Positions 1 through 6,773 of a stretch of DNA of 9,978 nucleotides are shown here, in pieces (within the stretch, counting starts at the first letter, position 1; the number at the start of each line of letters is the position of its first letter). The notes under the pieces are model-generated. The model ran no database searches and had not been told where the DNA came from. It worked only from the letters and a program-made list of their open reading frames with translations. The stretch is from positions 1 through 9,978 of the forward strand of contig JAITTD010000084.1 of assembly GCA_031287245.1 (NCBI GenBank), in the 5' to 3' direction. Source of the DNA: Bacteroidales bacterium. GTDB taxonomy: Bacteria; Bacteroidota; Bacteroidia; Bacteroidales; UBA4181. The position numbers and the translations under genes are program-made.

Positions 1-273
1 CGGATTGTAAGACCGTTCAACAGACAGAATATTCGAAATTTTGACACTTCCGTTGGGGATGATCCACATTTTCAGATACAACTTATCTCCGTCAATCACG
101 TAGCGTATACCGGTGAAAACGAGCACGAACACAAATAACATTCCGCCCCATAACCATAAGTACCACCCTTCTGTTAGACCATAACCTATCGGGATAGCAG
201 TTAGTATGAGTACAGCCAGCATCAATACAACTAACTCAACGCTGACCCTCGATCTGAATACATGTCTTTCCAG
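1..273 (-). CDS. Membrane protein with bacterial PH domain (bPH_4/YyaB-like), 5' part only
   Basis: The minus strand is open from 273 to the window edge and gives about 91 residues beginning LERHVFRSRVSVELVVL. Two hydrophobic stretches follow (around LVVLMLAVLILTAI and LWGGMLFVFVLVF). After them comes a segment containing TGIRYVIDGDKLYLKMW and then ISNILSVERSYNP. This order (Arg/Lys-rich start, two membrane helices, then YxIDGDxLxI and a helix-I motif) is the layout of the small PH-domain proteins of the former DUF1200 group. That family has no agreed molecular role. The natural N-terminus lies at 271-273, but the codon there is CTG and it directly follows a TAG stop. The first in-frame ATG, at 220-222, would remove the start of the first helix. 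Either CTG is used or the start has been lost. The gene is cut by the left edge. It is probably a host gene just outside the phage genes. Confidence 0.55.
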   Translation of the reverse strand, partial: MERHVFRSRVSVELVVLMLAVLILTAIPIGYGLTEGWYLWLWGGMLFVFVLVFTGIRYVIDGDKLYLKMWIIPNGSVKISNILSVERSYNP

Positions 274-310
274 CTACTTTATTTTTAATGTTTTTAACCA
301 TTTATCACTA

Positions 311-370
311 TCACTATTTATAACTATCTATAACTATTTATAACTATTTATAACTATTTATAACTATTTA
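311..370. repeat. Tandem 10-nt repeat, six units
   Basis: Six consecutive 10-nt units of the form TAACTATTTA run head to tail. The first two units each differ by one base. The array ends exactly where the tail tube stop codon begins (371-373), so it lies just downstream of the minus-strand tail operon. There are no unique spacers between units, so it is not a CRISPR array. Confidence 0.9.
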
Positions 371-805
371 TTATCTCCATTCGATATTCCGAACTACCAA
401 CTCAAACTGCGTTGCGTTACTGGTGTCGCCTTCGCTGATTTCCAACCCGTCATCGCGGAACTGTGCCCCGCGAATGCGATGCGTCACAATCTTTTGACCA
501 TTCACAGGAATAAACTGTACGATGACGTCAAAGGGCGCAATGTCCTGCAATCTGCCTGTAGGGCTGGCGGCTCTGATGGATTCCACTTCGCTGCGAAGCA
601 ATGTAATACTGGCGCTCGGCTCTATCCTTCCGTATCCGCGACCTACCGGATGTTGTCCGGCTCCGTAAATGTTGTCTATCGTCTGGCTGTCTTTGTAGTT
701 CAACTGGGTAATACCAGTTACTACTACGCCAGATATATTCACAACCAAGTTGCCCCAACTGTGAACTACTCCATTGATTTCCGGCACATATCTTAATCCG
801 TTCAT
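371..805 (-). CDS. Phage tail tube protein (contractile tail)
   Basis: This 144-residue protein lies 6 nt downstream of the tail sheath gene, which is where the tail tube normally sits in contractile phages. It has the look of a small beta-rich tube subunit of the XkdM/gp19 type. A central QLNYKDSQTIDNIYGAGQ segment is followed by a Gly-rich GRGYGRIEPSASITL strand pair and an acidic C-terminal half. In the virion it would form the inner tube through which DNA passes, surrounded by the sheath. The assignment rests mainly on gene order and general pattern, because the sequence has no invariant motif. The ATG at 803-805 fits the tight spacing after the sheath. No further tail gene follows in this direction, which is unusual because chaperone and tape-measure genes normally come next. 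Confidence 0.65.
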   Translation of the reverse strand: MNGLRYVPEINGVVHSWGNLVVNISGVVVTGITQLNYKDSQTIDNIYGAGQHPVGRGYGRIEPSASITLLRSEVESIRAASPTGRLQDIAPFDVIVQFIPVNGQKIVTHRIRGAQFRDDGLEISEGDTSNATQFELVVRNIEWR

Positions 806-811
806 GATTTT

Positions 812-2050
812 TTACAATTTAGTTGTGAAACCTATTTTTACCAACACTTTCCGCATCACGCCCACAGGAACCTGCTTGATCACTACTTCTAATTCCGAAG
901 TGGCCAACACGTTTTGGTCGGGATCAATCTCCACCCTGTAGCCGCTCAACTCACCTGCCGCTTCCATTTGTTCCAAAGCAACGCCTGCGGTTGTTTCCAG
1001 AAAGGCAACCATATCACTGCGCAGTTTGCCCGTTTCGGCGTCAACATACAGAGGCGCATTCAGATAAGGCAACAAGTTACTGCGTATTCCGCGCGTTGCC
1101 TTGTCTATTGTGCGCACATTTTCAATATAGGCATAGTCGCTTGTGGCAACGTCTAACGTAAAACTGTCGTTGTAGAAATTGTCTGCCGTTCCTGTGTGGG
1201 TGCGTACAAAGATGTAACGATTATCGTTGATCAGATTCTGTTGTGCAACTGCTACATCGCGCAGCAAATCTCCGGTGATGAATCCAGGATCTTTCAATCC
1301 CAGCGGGAATTTCTGAACCCATGCCACACTCTCGTTCACTGCCGCCTTGCTCACCGCACCAAGCAAATTGCCGATGCACCCAAAATAGGCAAATCCGCCT
1401 AATTTCTCTACTACATCCGGTGCAAGGTCGCAACTTACCACTATGGATACATTGCTCCGACCGGCTAAGGAATGGGTAATATCGGTCAACGTCGATAATG
1501 TCCACACTGTGATTGAATATGGACCATATCCTGCACACGCCAGCAATATTGACAGCGGTTCATGTTCCCGTTCCAAATCCAATGCGCCTGTTTGATAGGA
1601 TGAAATGTTGGTATCATCTGCTGTGAATACTCCCATCTGTCGGATACTCCCGCCGCTGTAATGCTGCAAAGCCTTAATGTCATCACTGGTAACGTTCCCG
1701 TTTAACCGAATACCAAGATACAGCAGACCTGTAGGATTCATCCGAAAATACTCGCTCACATGGTATACTATTGCGTTCAACGCATTGCGGTTTGTTAACC
1801 CATCATCGCTTAATCCTGTAGCATCTGCTATTTCAGATATCCCATATTGCGTAGCCAACTGCTCAAAATAACTCAACTTTGCCACATACAGATTATCGGT
1901 TGCGCCTGTCACGTCAAAACCCAAACTGGGAAGTGTTACGGTCAGTTTCCCTTCCAACTCCATGATCAGCCCGCTCACAAAATCTTGACCGGCGGCGGTG
2001 CGTCCAATGCCGCCGTTTGTCTTTTGAAATATAATGTCGTTCAATGCCAT
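812..2050 (-). CDS. Tail sheath protein, DUF2586 family
   Basis: The 412-residue product matches the DUF2586 sheath proteins of Bacteroidetes contractile phages. It begins MALNDIIFQKTNGGIGRTAA. It has a long middle domain with VSIVVSCDLAPDVVEKLGGF (about 201-220). The conserved C-terminal part starts with NVRTIDKATRGIRSNLLPYL (about 311-330) and continues into a beta-rich tail (about 371-412). That C-terminal region is where sheath subunits interlock around the tube. The protein would polymerise around the tail tube and contract to drive infection. The start ATG at 2048-2050 follows an AT-rich leader of about 50 nt. The next gene begins 6 nt after the stop, so sheath and tube are almost certainly co-transcribed. 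The length is normal and no frameshift is seen. Confidence 0.87.
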   Translation of the reverse strand: MALNDIIFQKTNGGIGRTAAGQDFVSGLIMELEGKLTVTLPSLGFDVTGATDNLYVAKLSYFEQLATQYGISEIADATGLSDDGLTNRNALNAIVYHVSEYFRMNPTGLLYLGIRLNGNVTSDDIKALQHYSGGSIRQMGVFTADDTNISSYQTGALDLEREHEPLSILLACAGYGPYSITVWTLSTLTDITHSLAGRSNVSIVVSCDLAPDVVEKLGGFAYFGCIGNLLGAVSKAAVNESVAWVQKFPLGLKDPGFITGDLLRDVAVAQQNLINDNRYIFVRTHTGTADNFYNDSFTLDVATSDYAYIENVRTIDKATRGIRSNLLPYLNAPLYVDAETGKLRSDMVAFLETTAGVALEQMEAAGELSGYRVEIDPDQNVLATSELEVVIKQVPVGVMRKVLVKIGFTTKL

Positions 2051-2093
2051 TTTTATTGTTATATGTTATTATAAATTCCTAAATTCCTTTTCA

Positions 2094-2124
2094 TTGTCAA
2101 CTGTCAATTGTCAACTGTCAATTG
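2094..2124. repeat. Tandem 7-nt repeat TTGTCAA/CTGTCAA
   Basis: Four 7-nt units alternate between TTGTCAA and CTGTCAA, followed by TTG. On the minus strand the units read TTGACAR. The array overlaps the last codons and stop of the 61-residue gene, so its C-terminal residues QLTVDN are encoded by repeat units. A closely similar 15-nt stretch, CAATTGTCAACTGTC, recurs inside the MuF coding region at 8611-8625. Confidence 0.85.
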
Positions 2125-2289
2125 AAAAATCCGTTTTAAATGCCTTTCCGCCTTCAACAGGGTATTGAAGCGACTGCCGTCAGGAGTACTCCAAATACCC
2201 TTTGAAAACGTTATATCAATCCCATACCGCTCATTGATTGGTTCATTGATTGGTATGGGATTCTTCTCAGGTTTTGTTTTCTTACTCAT
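2104..2289 (-). CDS. Small conserved-type phage protein of unknown function (61 aa)
   Basis: This 61-residue basic protein has the core sequence ERYGIDITFSKGIWSTPDG followed by a helical C-terminus, LLKAERHLKRIFQL. I do not recognise a named family. Its ATG sits inside ATGAGTAA, which is also the stop of the upstream acidic gene. That 8-nt overlap implies translational coupling. It lies between capsid and sheath genes, a usual place for head-tail joining or neck proteins, but the sequence itself gives no function. The last six residues come from the 7-nt tandem repeat, so the C-terminus may have drifted. The good frame and coupled start make it likely to be a real gene. Confidence 0.6.
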   Translation of the reverse strand: MSKKTKPEKNPIPINEPINERYGIDITFSKGIWSTPDGSRFNTLLKAERHLKRIFQLTVDN

Positions 2290-2698
2290 TTTCTCTGGTC
2301 ACAGAAACAATGTTTTTTTTATCCAGCCGACACGCATGTTGCCATGCCAATTCATGTTCGAGGAATGCCTGCCCGTCTGCCGTGAAATAAAGAATATCGG
2401 CATCAGAACGCGCAAAGATTTCTTTGGCAACATCATTGTCAATTACTTGATCTTCATTCTCATCCCCTTTCGGTTCAGTTCCTTCGCCTTCTGTCTCAGT
2501 ATCCACTTCGGTACCTTGCTTACCGCCATCCGGCTGATCCGAACCTGTTGGCGCGGTCTGTCCACTTTCACCAGTTTCTTGCTCTGCTGAATTTTCCACC
2601 TGCGCACCCGGCGCGGTTCCTTCGGCTCCTGTTCCTGCCGGTACTGTCTCAACAGTTTCGGCAGGAGCCGTATTTGTTTGATTATTTGTCTTAGCCAT
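2282..2698 (-). CDS. Acidic low-complexity phage protein with short folded C-terminus
   Basis: The 138-residue product has two parts. The first 90 or so residues are an Ala/Thr/Gly/Glu/Gln-rich, strongly acidic and aromatic-free stretch, with the first aromatic residue at F95; it is expected to be disordered. Residues about 90-135 form a compact segment, AKEIFARSDADILYFTADGQ followed by a helix with HACRLDKKN. That segment resembles a short domain I associate with Bacteroidetes phage structural proteins (LYFTxDGxAFxEExxAxxHA). The gene sits directly downstream of the capsid gene, so a role as capsid accessory, decoration or joining protein is plausible but inferred. Its stop overlaps the next start (ATGAGTAA). 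The acidic tail is repetitive at the DNA level and may vary in length among relatives. Confidence 0.7.
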   Translation of the reverse strand: MAKTNNQTNTAPAETVETVPAGTGAEGTAPGAQVENSAEQETGESGQTAPTGSDQPDGGKQGTEVDTETEGEGTEPKGDENEDQVIDNDVAKEIFARSDADILYFTADGQAFLEHELAWQHACRLDKKNIVSVTRENE

Positions 2699-2723
2699 CG
2701 CATTATTATTTATTTGTGTTTTA

Positions 2724-2754
2724 GGTTTCGAGTTTAAACTTTAAACCCGAAACC
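2724..2754. repeat. Imperfect 15-bp inverted repeat between capsid and acidic-protein genes
   Basis: GGTTTCGAGTTTAAA at 2724-2738 and TTTAAACCCGAAACC at 2740-2754 pair with one mismatch around a single central base. The right arm continues into CCGAAACTTTA up to the capsid stop codon. Its 7-nt words (TTAAACC, CGAAACC) are the same as those of the tandem array before the DUF1320 gene at 6723-6771. It could act as an mRNA hairpin that lowers readthrough from capsid into the downstream genes. There is no T-run, so it is not a classical terminator. Confidence 0.75.
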
Positions 2755-2761
2755 CGAAACT

Positions 2762-3619
2762 TTATACACTTACACTTGCTGAATAAATTGCCCCGATGCC
2801 TTTATTTCTGAATGGAATTGCCACAAAGCGCAACTGGAATCCCAGCAACCATCCACGGTAGTCAGCCCAGCGTTTCTCCGGTTCTCCCTCAATGGTACCC
2901 ATCGCTCGCATCACTTCGGATTTCACAAAAGCAACGGACGATTCATTGCCGGTAACGGCGCCATAAGCCTGTTTGGTAACAGAACCCGCTTGCAATAAAT
3001 AGCGCGGATTATAATTGAACGTATACACTTTGAAACTGTCCACAGTATTGTCGCTGAGCATCGTTTTGTACAATTTGATGTCCGCGTCCTTCAAATCCTT
3101 TTTGTGTTGCGGTGAAAGCAGTAATATACGCCCATCCTGCGGAATATCTGCCGCGTCAAATGCTAACGAAAGGCTGGTAAGATCTTCCCATCTCAATGCC
3201 TTTTTACCATCGCCCCTGTCGGCGCCGGTAGTGGCAAGAATAGGTGTGTTTGCCGTATTGGCCGCCGGTCCGATATTGTAGGCAGCGCTTTTAGCTGCAT
3301 TGCTGCGAAGCACATTCACGTGTTGCTGCGCTACGCTCACGCATTTGTCGTATGACGTCTCCATTTCCTCCACATTGGTAACGTGGGTTGGAAGGGTGTC
3401 AAACGTTGCCAGCGATATAGTTATACCGCTGTCGGTTCTTCGCGCAGGGGTAAGCGGCCATGTCTGGTTGTCCTTGACAACGGATGGGTCTGCTCCCACT
3501 ACGCTCAAATTGATGGAATTGTTGTCCACCATGTGATCCATACTGGTTAATTCATTTAACCACGTGCCTTCCGGATAGAAAAGCGACAAAATAATTGATG
3601 TGAAAATTTGCTTAAACAT
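2762..3619 (-). CDS. Major capsid protein
   Basis: The 285-residue product has the signature of the Bacteroidetes prophage capsid family. The N-terminal arm contains LNELTSMDHMVDNNSINL. The middle region has RWEDLTSLSLAFDAADIP and ILLLSPQHKKDL. The strongly conserved C-terminus has KRWADYRGWLLGFQLRF and IPFRNKGIGAIYSA. It would form the icosahedral shell, with an HK97-like fold inferred from gene context rather than from any clear sequence motif. It follows the protease/scaffold gene with a 68-nt gap that contains a strong hairpin right after the protease stop. That gap may let capsid be expressed at a different level from protease. The ATG at 3617-3619 follows an A-rich leader. Length is in the normal range and no damage is visible. 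Confidence 0.87.
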   Translation of the reverse strand: MFKQIFTSIILSLFYPEGTWLNELTSMDHMVDNNSINLSVVGADPSVVKDNQTWPLTPARRTDSGITISLATFDTLPTHVTNVEEMETSYDKCVSVAQQHVNVLRSNAAKSAAYNIGPAANTANTPILATTGADRGDGKKALRWEDLTSLSLAFDAADIPQDGRILLLSPQHKKDLKDADIKLYKTMLSDNTVDSFKVYTFNYNPRYLLQAGSVTKQAYGAVTGNESSVAFVKSEVMRAMGTIEGEPEKRWADYRGWLLGFQLRFVAIPFRNKGIGAIYSASVSV

Positions 3620-3665
3620 TTTTTTTGATATTAATTTACTATTATATTTTATATTTATTTTGTGA

Positions 3666-3685
3666 CAAGGGGATTCATCCCCTTG
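3666..3685. terminator. Perfect hairpin after the prohead protease stop
   Basis: CAAGGGGAT and ATCCCCTTG form a 9-bp inverted repeat separated by two bases, starting two bases past the protease stop on the minus strand. In RNA the loop would be somewhat larger than the 2-nt centre. No U-run follows directly, but the next stretch is very AT-rich. It may be a weak terminator or an mRNA-processing hairpin between protease and capsid. Its GGGGAT-NN-ATCCCC core also occurs at 9658-9679. Confidence 0.55.
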
Positions 3686-3687
3686 AA

Positions 3688-4134
3688 CTATTGTATGCTT
3701 GCCTTCAACCGTTCAAACTCTGCGGGATTTTCCGCTTTCAGTTTTTGAAGGCCTTTTGAATCTTCTTTCATCCACTTCATATAATCCCAACTTTCGCGAC
3801 CAGCAGGTGCGTTTGCTTGTGCCGCAGCCGCCATTTGCGCCAAACTTGCCGATGCTCTTTCCGGCTTGCTGTCCACGATGCGTTTTACTGCATCAAAATT
3901 AGTTTTGGCAAGGCTCAGAAATTCGGTTTTTTCCGCTTCCGTAATCTTGCCGCCTTTCACTGCGCCGGTAAGATATGCATCTACCGCGCCGTCCTGTGCT
4001 GCCTGAAGTTCTGTCTGCAACTCCGCAATCTTTTCATCCTTTTTTTGGATGGCTTTTTCTACATCCTCCGGTGTGCAGCCTTCCGCAACCGCGAGTGTAG
4101 CCAACGTTTTGTCCGTTAACTTAATTTCATTCAT
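3688..4134 (-). CDS. Possible nested scaffold protein made from an internal start in the protease gene
   Basis: The in-frame ATG at 4132-4134 would give a 148-residue protein equal to the C-terminal half of the protease gene. It begins MNEIKLTDKTLATLAVAEGC, continues into charged helices and ends in a basic C-terminus. Phages with fused protease and scaffold often make the scaffold separately from an internal start, as with lambda C/Nu3 and Mu I/Z. The AT-rich stretch just upstream (AAAAATAGATATCAC on the minus strand) resembles a Bacteroidetes leader. This is inference from domain layout, and no Shine-Dalgarno sequence supports it. Confidence 0.4.
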   Translation of the reverse strand: MNEIKLTDKTLATLAVAEGCTPEDVEKAIQKKDEKIAELQTELQAAQDGAVDAYLTGAVKGGKITEAEKTEFLSLAKTNFDAVKRIVDSKPERASASLAQMAAAAQANAPAGRESWDYMKWMKEDSKGLQKLKAENPAEFERLKASIQ

Positions 4135-4596
4135 GTGATATCTATTTTTAGTATTGATTGAAAAATTTTGCTTTGCCTGGTCGAGGCTCAACACCTCGTG
4201 TTTCTCGTTGTAAAAAACGATTGCGCCCGGATCCGCCGGAACGCTAACGACGCTTGCCTCCAACAGTTCCCATTTGGTCACCAGCAATTCATTGGTAGCG
4301 TCAATGTATTTTGCATCGTTGATGATGATGCCGATGGAGCAGCCCTTCAAAAATCCTTTCTCCACTTTCCGCTCTATCTCTTTTGCAAAAGCATCCTCGG
4401 AATCAAATAAGGCGTCGGCGCTGAGTTTGCCGTCAGATATGGATATGTTTTCCCACCTCCCAATCACCTTGTCTGAGTCGTGTCCGTACAGCATAACAGG
4501 ATTCGTGTTGAAACGGTGAATGTCTCCGCCGCCTATATCTATCCTGAACCCTTTCGAGTTCGTTCTGTTACTGTCCGATAATATAAATCTTTTCAT
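3688..4596 (-). CDS. HK97-type prohead protease with C-terminal scaffold-like region
   Basis: The 302-residue protein joins two parts. Residues 1-145 are an HK97-like prohead serine protease (family S78). The first catalytic region is NPVMLYGHDSDKVIGRW with His39. The second is GFLKGCSIGI with Ser87. The conserved WELLEASVVSVPADPGA (about 109-125) follows. Residues about 155-302 are helix-rich, with a coiled-coil-like stretch from about 176 to 202 and an Ala-rich segment near 247-265, as expected of a scaffold. The protease would cut scaffold and capsid tails during prohead maturation. An internal ATG at 4132-4134 (Met155) starts MNEIKLTDK exactly at the domain boundary. The ATG at 4594-4596 overlaps the stop of an 11-residue leader ORF (4593-4628, MSDEQYQDGLR). 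This gene is first in the minus-strand operon, downstream of the divergent control region. Confidence 0.9.
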   Translation of the reverse strand: MKRFILSDSNRTNSKGFRIDIGGGDIHRFNTNPVMLYGHDSDKVIGRWENISISDGKLSADALFDSEDAFAKEIERKVEKGFLKGCSIGIIINDAKYIDATNELLVTKWELLEASVVSVPADPGAIVFYNEKHEVLSLDQAKQNFSINTKNRYHMNEIKLTDKTLATLAVAEGCTPEDVEKAIQKKDEKIAELQTELQAAQDGAVDAYLTGAVKGGKITEAEKTEFLSLAKTNFDAVKRIVDSKPERASASLAQMAAAAQANAPAGRESWDYMKWMKEDSKGLQKLKAENPAEFERLKASIQ

Positions 4597-4643
4597 CGTA
4601 ATCCGTCCTGATATTGTTCGTCACTCATTTTTAAATTTTCCTG

Positions 4644-4674
4644 CAAAGGAAATCCTTTGTTGCACTTTCACAAA
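4644..4674 (-). promoter_or_regulatory. Candidate promoter for the minus-strand head/tail operon
   Basis: On the minus strand, TTTG (plus 4671-4674) is followed after 19 nt by TTCCTTTG (plus 4644-4651). This fits the Bacteroidetes pattern TTTG-N-TAnnTTTG with one mismatch. Transcription would start a short way upstream of the 11-residue leader ORF and the protease ATG. The -7 box forms half of a 7-bp inverted repeat, CAAAGGA-AA-TCCTTTG, at 4644-4659, which could be a binding site. Confidence 0.5.
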
Positions 4675-4704
4675 ATAGTACTGCCACCTTGTCAGTACTA
4701 TTTT
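4672..4704. promoter_or_regulatory. Perfect 12-bp palindrome in the divergent control region (candidate operator)
   Basis: AAAATAGTACTG at 4672-4683 is the exact reverse complement of CAGTACTATTTT at 4693-4704, with nine bases between. It sits midway between the divergent head/tail and packaging operons. Its left arm covers the -33 box of the minus-strand promoter candidate. Its right arm covers the -33 region of the plus-strand one. This position suits one dimeric regulator controlling both operons. As RNA it would also be a hairpin flanked by A- and T-runs, so a bidirectional terminator is the main alternative. Confidence 0.55.
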
Positions 4705-4732
4705 TAAAAAACAATATACATCCCCAATTTTG
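4701..4732 (+). promoter_or_regulatory. Weak candidate promoter for the packaging operon
   Basis: CAATTTTG at 4725-4732 differs by one base from TAnnTTTG. TTTT at 4701-4704, 20 nt upstream, stands where TTTG is expected. Transcription would begin about 10-15 nt before the terminase small subunit ATG. Both boxes are imperfect, so an activator acting at the adjacent palindrome would make sense. Confidence 0.3.
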
Positions 4733-4752
4733 CACCATAATTAAAGCAGGCG

Positions 4753-5202
4753 ATGAGCGAAAGAACAAAATCGGAAACGAGAAAGAAATTGGCGTTGGAG
4801 ATGTTTCTGACCGGAAAATATCAGCAAAAGGAGATTGCAGTCATGCTTGGAGTTTCCCAGCAATCTATCGTTCGCTGGGCTAAAGTCGGAAAGTGGGATA
4901 CCCTTCGTGCAAACATATCCACGACAAAAGAGAGCATCCTTTCAAGTTGGTATGCCCAACTGGCAGAACTCAAATCAAAGATTGAGGAACGCAAACAGGG
5001 AGAGCGCATCGCCACATCCAAAGAAAGCGACACCATGATAAAGATTGCTGCCGCTATTCGTAAACTGGAAACCGAAACCGGAATTGCCGAAACAGTCAGT
5101 GTATGCACCAAACTCTGTGAATTCGTCCGCGCATACGACGTTGAAAAAGCCCGCGAAATTAGCGACCACTTCAACGCCTACATTGAATCCCTTTTAAAAT
5201 AG
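4753..5202 (+). CDS. Terminase small subunit (Mu gp27-like, HTH-containing)
   Basis: The 149-residue protein has an N-terminal helix-turn-helix at about residues 23-47 (YQQKEIAVMLGVSQQSIVRW), followed by long charged helices typical of the oligomerisation part of small terminases. It would recognise viral DNA and load it onto the large subunit. It is the first gene of the plus-strand operon and ends 6 nt before the large terminase start, so the two are co-expressed. Small terminases are poorly conserved, so the call rests on the N-terminal HTH, the length and the position directly before terL. The ATG at 4753 lies about 20 nt after the candidate -7 box. A DNA-binding regulator is the less likely alternative. 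Confidence 0.75.
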   Translation: MSERTKSETRKKLALEMFLTGKYQQKEIAVMLGVSQQSIVRWAKVGKWDTLRANISTTKESILSSWYAQLAELKSKIEERKQGERIATSKESDTMIKIAAAIRKLETETGIAETVSVCTKLCEFVRAYDVEKAREISDHFNAYIESLLK

Positions 5203-5208
5203 TTTTAA

Positions 5209-6717
5209 ATGGAAGTGAAAGCAAAAAACGTTTTCAACGAGTGGCAGCAATACCGTGAGAGCCTTAAAAAATCTACCATCGTTGACCGATCCGAGTCTTT
5301 TTCGGACAAGCAGAAACGCATCGCCTCTCTTGAAAGCAACCCGGAAATGTGGTTTGCTTACTATTTTCCCGCCTATTGCACTGCACCGCCGGCCGACTTC
5401 CATCGCAAAGCCACCAAAAGAGTGCTGGCTAATTCGGAATGGTTTGAAGTACGCGCATGGAGCCGTGAACTGGCAAAGTCCACCCGAACAATGATGGAAG
5501 TCCTGTATATGTCTCTGGTGGGTATAAAAAAGAACTGGCTGCTCATATCAAACAGCGAGGACAACGCCAAACGTCTATTGGAGCCTTACCGCGCCAACCT
5601 CGACAGCAATCTTCGCATCATCAACGACTATGGCGACCAGCGCGGTTTTAAGAAGTGGACGGCAGCTGAGTTTAAAACAAAAAAAGGTGTGTCTTTTCGC
5701 GCGGTCGGCGCTGACCAAAGCCCGCGTGGAACACGTAACGACGCCGCCCGTCCCGATGGTATTATATTTGACGATATTGATACCGACGCCGACACCCGAA
5801 ACCCCGAAATCATTGACAAGCGAGTAGCGTGGATTTTCGGAGCCGTCATTCCTACCCGTTCTGTCAATGTTCCGCTTACCATCATTGTGTGCGGAAATAT
5901 CATTGCCGAATATTGCTGCGTTACCGAAATGGCAAAGAAAGCAGACAAGGTGGATATTGTCAACATCCGCACCAATGGCGTTAGCAGTTGGGCAGAAAAA
6001 AACAGCGAAGAACACATCAACCGGGTGCTCAACACTATCTCTTATGCCGCAGCGCAAACAGAGTATTTCAACAACCCGCAAACAGAAGGCAGGGTTTTCA
6101 AAAAACTTACTTTCGGCAAAGTTCCTCCCCTGTCGTCCATGGAACAGTTGTTGGTGTACGCCGATCCCAGCACGTCCAATATGGACGTAAAGAAAAATTC
6201 TTTCAAGGTGGTCGTCCTGATGGGGCGCAAGGGGATGGAAACATATATTATCAAAGCCTTTTGCGAACAAACCACCAACGCAAAGTTCGTGCAGTGGTTC
6301 TGCGATATATCGGATTTGGTGCGCGGATTGCCGGTACAGTACTGGATAGAAAACAACACCTTGCAGGATCCGTTTTATCAGCAGGTGTTTGTCCCTCTGT
6401 TTCGCGAAGCAGGAAGGGCAAAGGGCTACATGATTCCTATCCGACCGGATGCCCGAAAGAAACCCGATAAGTTTACCCGAATTGAAGGTACCTTGGAGCC
6501 GCCCGTGCGCATGGGTACCCTTATCTTTTCCGACAGGGAACGGCAAAACCCACACATGCAAACCGTATGCGGACAGTTTACCAGCGTGTCGCCAACCTAC
6601 AAAGGCGCTATGGACGCACCAGATGCCGTGGAAGGAGGTTACCACATATTAGACATGAATATGATGGCACGCGCCGGAACTTACCGATTCGGCAAAAAAA
6701 CCAACCGCCAATATTAA
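5209..6717 (+). CDS. Terminase large subunit (packaging ATPase-nuclease)
   Basis: The 502-residue protein has both domains of a large terminase. In the ATPase half, WSRELAKST (84-92) is a Walker A-like motif with Lys90 but Ala where Gly is usual, a variant also found in Mu-type and Bacteroidetes terminases. GIIFDDID (184-191) is the Walker B motif, and IIVCGN (225-230) is the coupling segment. In the RNase H-like nuclease half, VYADPS (317-322, Asp319), WIENN (379-383, Glu381) and the C-terminal DAPDAVEGG (469-477, Asp472) supply the acidic metal ligands. The enzyme docks on the portal, pumps DNA into the prohead and cuts it. It follows terS by 6 nt. Length is normal and the frame is intact. 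A 356-codon open frame on the opposite strand is only a shadow. Confidence 0.95.
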   Translation: MEVKAKNVFNEWQQYRESLKKSTIVDRSESFSDKQKRIASLESNPEMWFAYYFPAYCTAPPADFHRKATKRVLANSEWFEVRAWSRELAKSTRTMMEVLYMSLVGIKKNWLLISNSEDNAKRLLEPYRANLDSNLRIINDYGDQRGFKKWTAAEFKTKKGVSFRAVGADQSPRGTRNDAARPDGIIFDDIDTDADTRNPEIIDKRVAWIFGAVIPTRSVNVPLTIIVCGNIIAEYCCVTEMAKKADKVDIVNIRTNGVSSWAEKNSEEHINRVLNTISYAAAQTEYFNNPQTEGRVFKKLTFGKVPPLSSMEQLLVYADPSTSNMDVKKNSFKVVVLMGRKGMETYIIKAFCEQTTNAKFVQWFCDISDLVRGLPVQYWIENNTLQDPFYQQVFVPLFREAGRAKGYMIPIRPDARKKPDKFTRIEGTLEPPVRMGTLIFSDRERQNPHMQTVCGQFTSVSPTYKGAMDAPDAVEGGYHILDMNMMARAGTYRFGKKTNRQY

Positions 6718-6722
6718 TAACT

Positions 6723-6771
6723 TTAAACCCGAAACCCGAAACCTTAAACCTTAAACCTTAAACCCGAAACC
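6723..6771. repeat. Tandem 7-nt repeat, seven units, abutting the DUF1320 start
   Basis: Seven 7-nt units, in order TTAAACC, CGAAACC (twice), TTAAACC (three times) and CGAAACC, fill almost the whole gap between terL and the DUF1320 gene. The array stops two bases before the ATG at 6774. A shorter, partly inverted version of the same words lies at 2724-2760. Confidence 0.92.
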
Positions 6772-6773
6772 TT

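Noticed and set aside
311..370. CRISPR-like array
   Set aside because: The units are 10 nt and contiguous with no unique spacers, and there are no cas genes nearby.
2165..2590. Plus-strand open frame of 141 codons opposite the acidic protein gene
   Set aside because: It arises because the acidic, stop-poor minus-strand gene leaves its complement open, and it has no start context or family resemblance.
4672..4704. Bidirectional transcription terminator
   Set aside because: The A- and T-flanked hairpin shape fits, but it lies upstream of both divergent operons, where there is nothing to terminate, and it coincides with promoter-like boxes. An operator is preferred but termination is not excluded.
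5575..6645. Long minus-strand open frame of 356 codons opposite the large terminase gene
   Set aside because: It is antisense to a clear terminase with all motifs in place. Its translation is rich in Cys, His and Phe without any domain pattern, as expected of a shadow frame.
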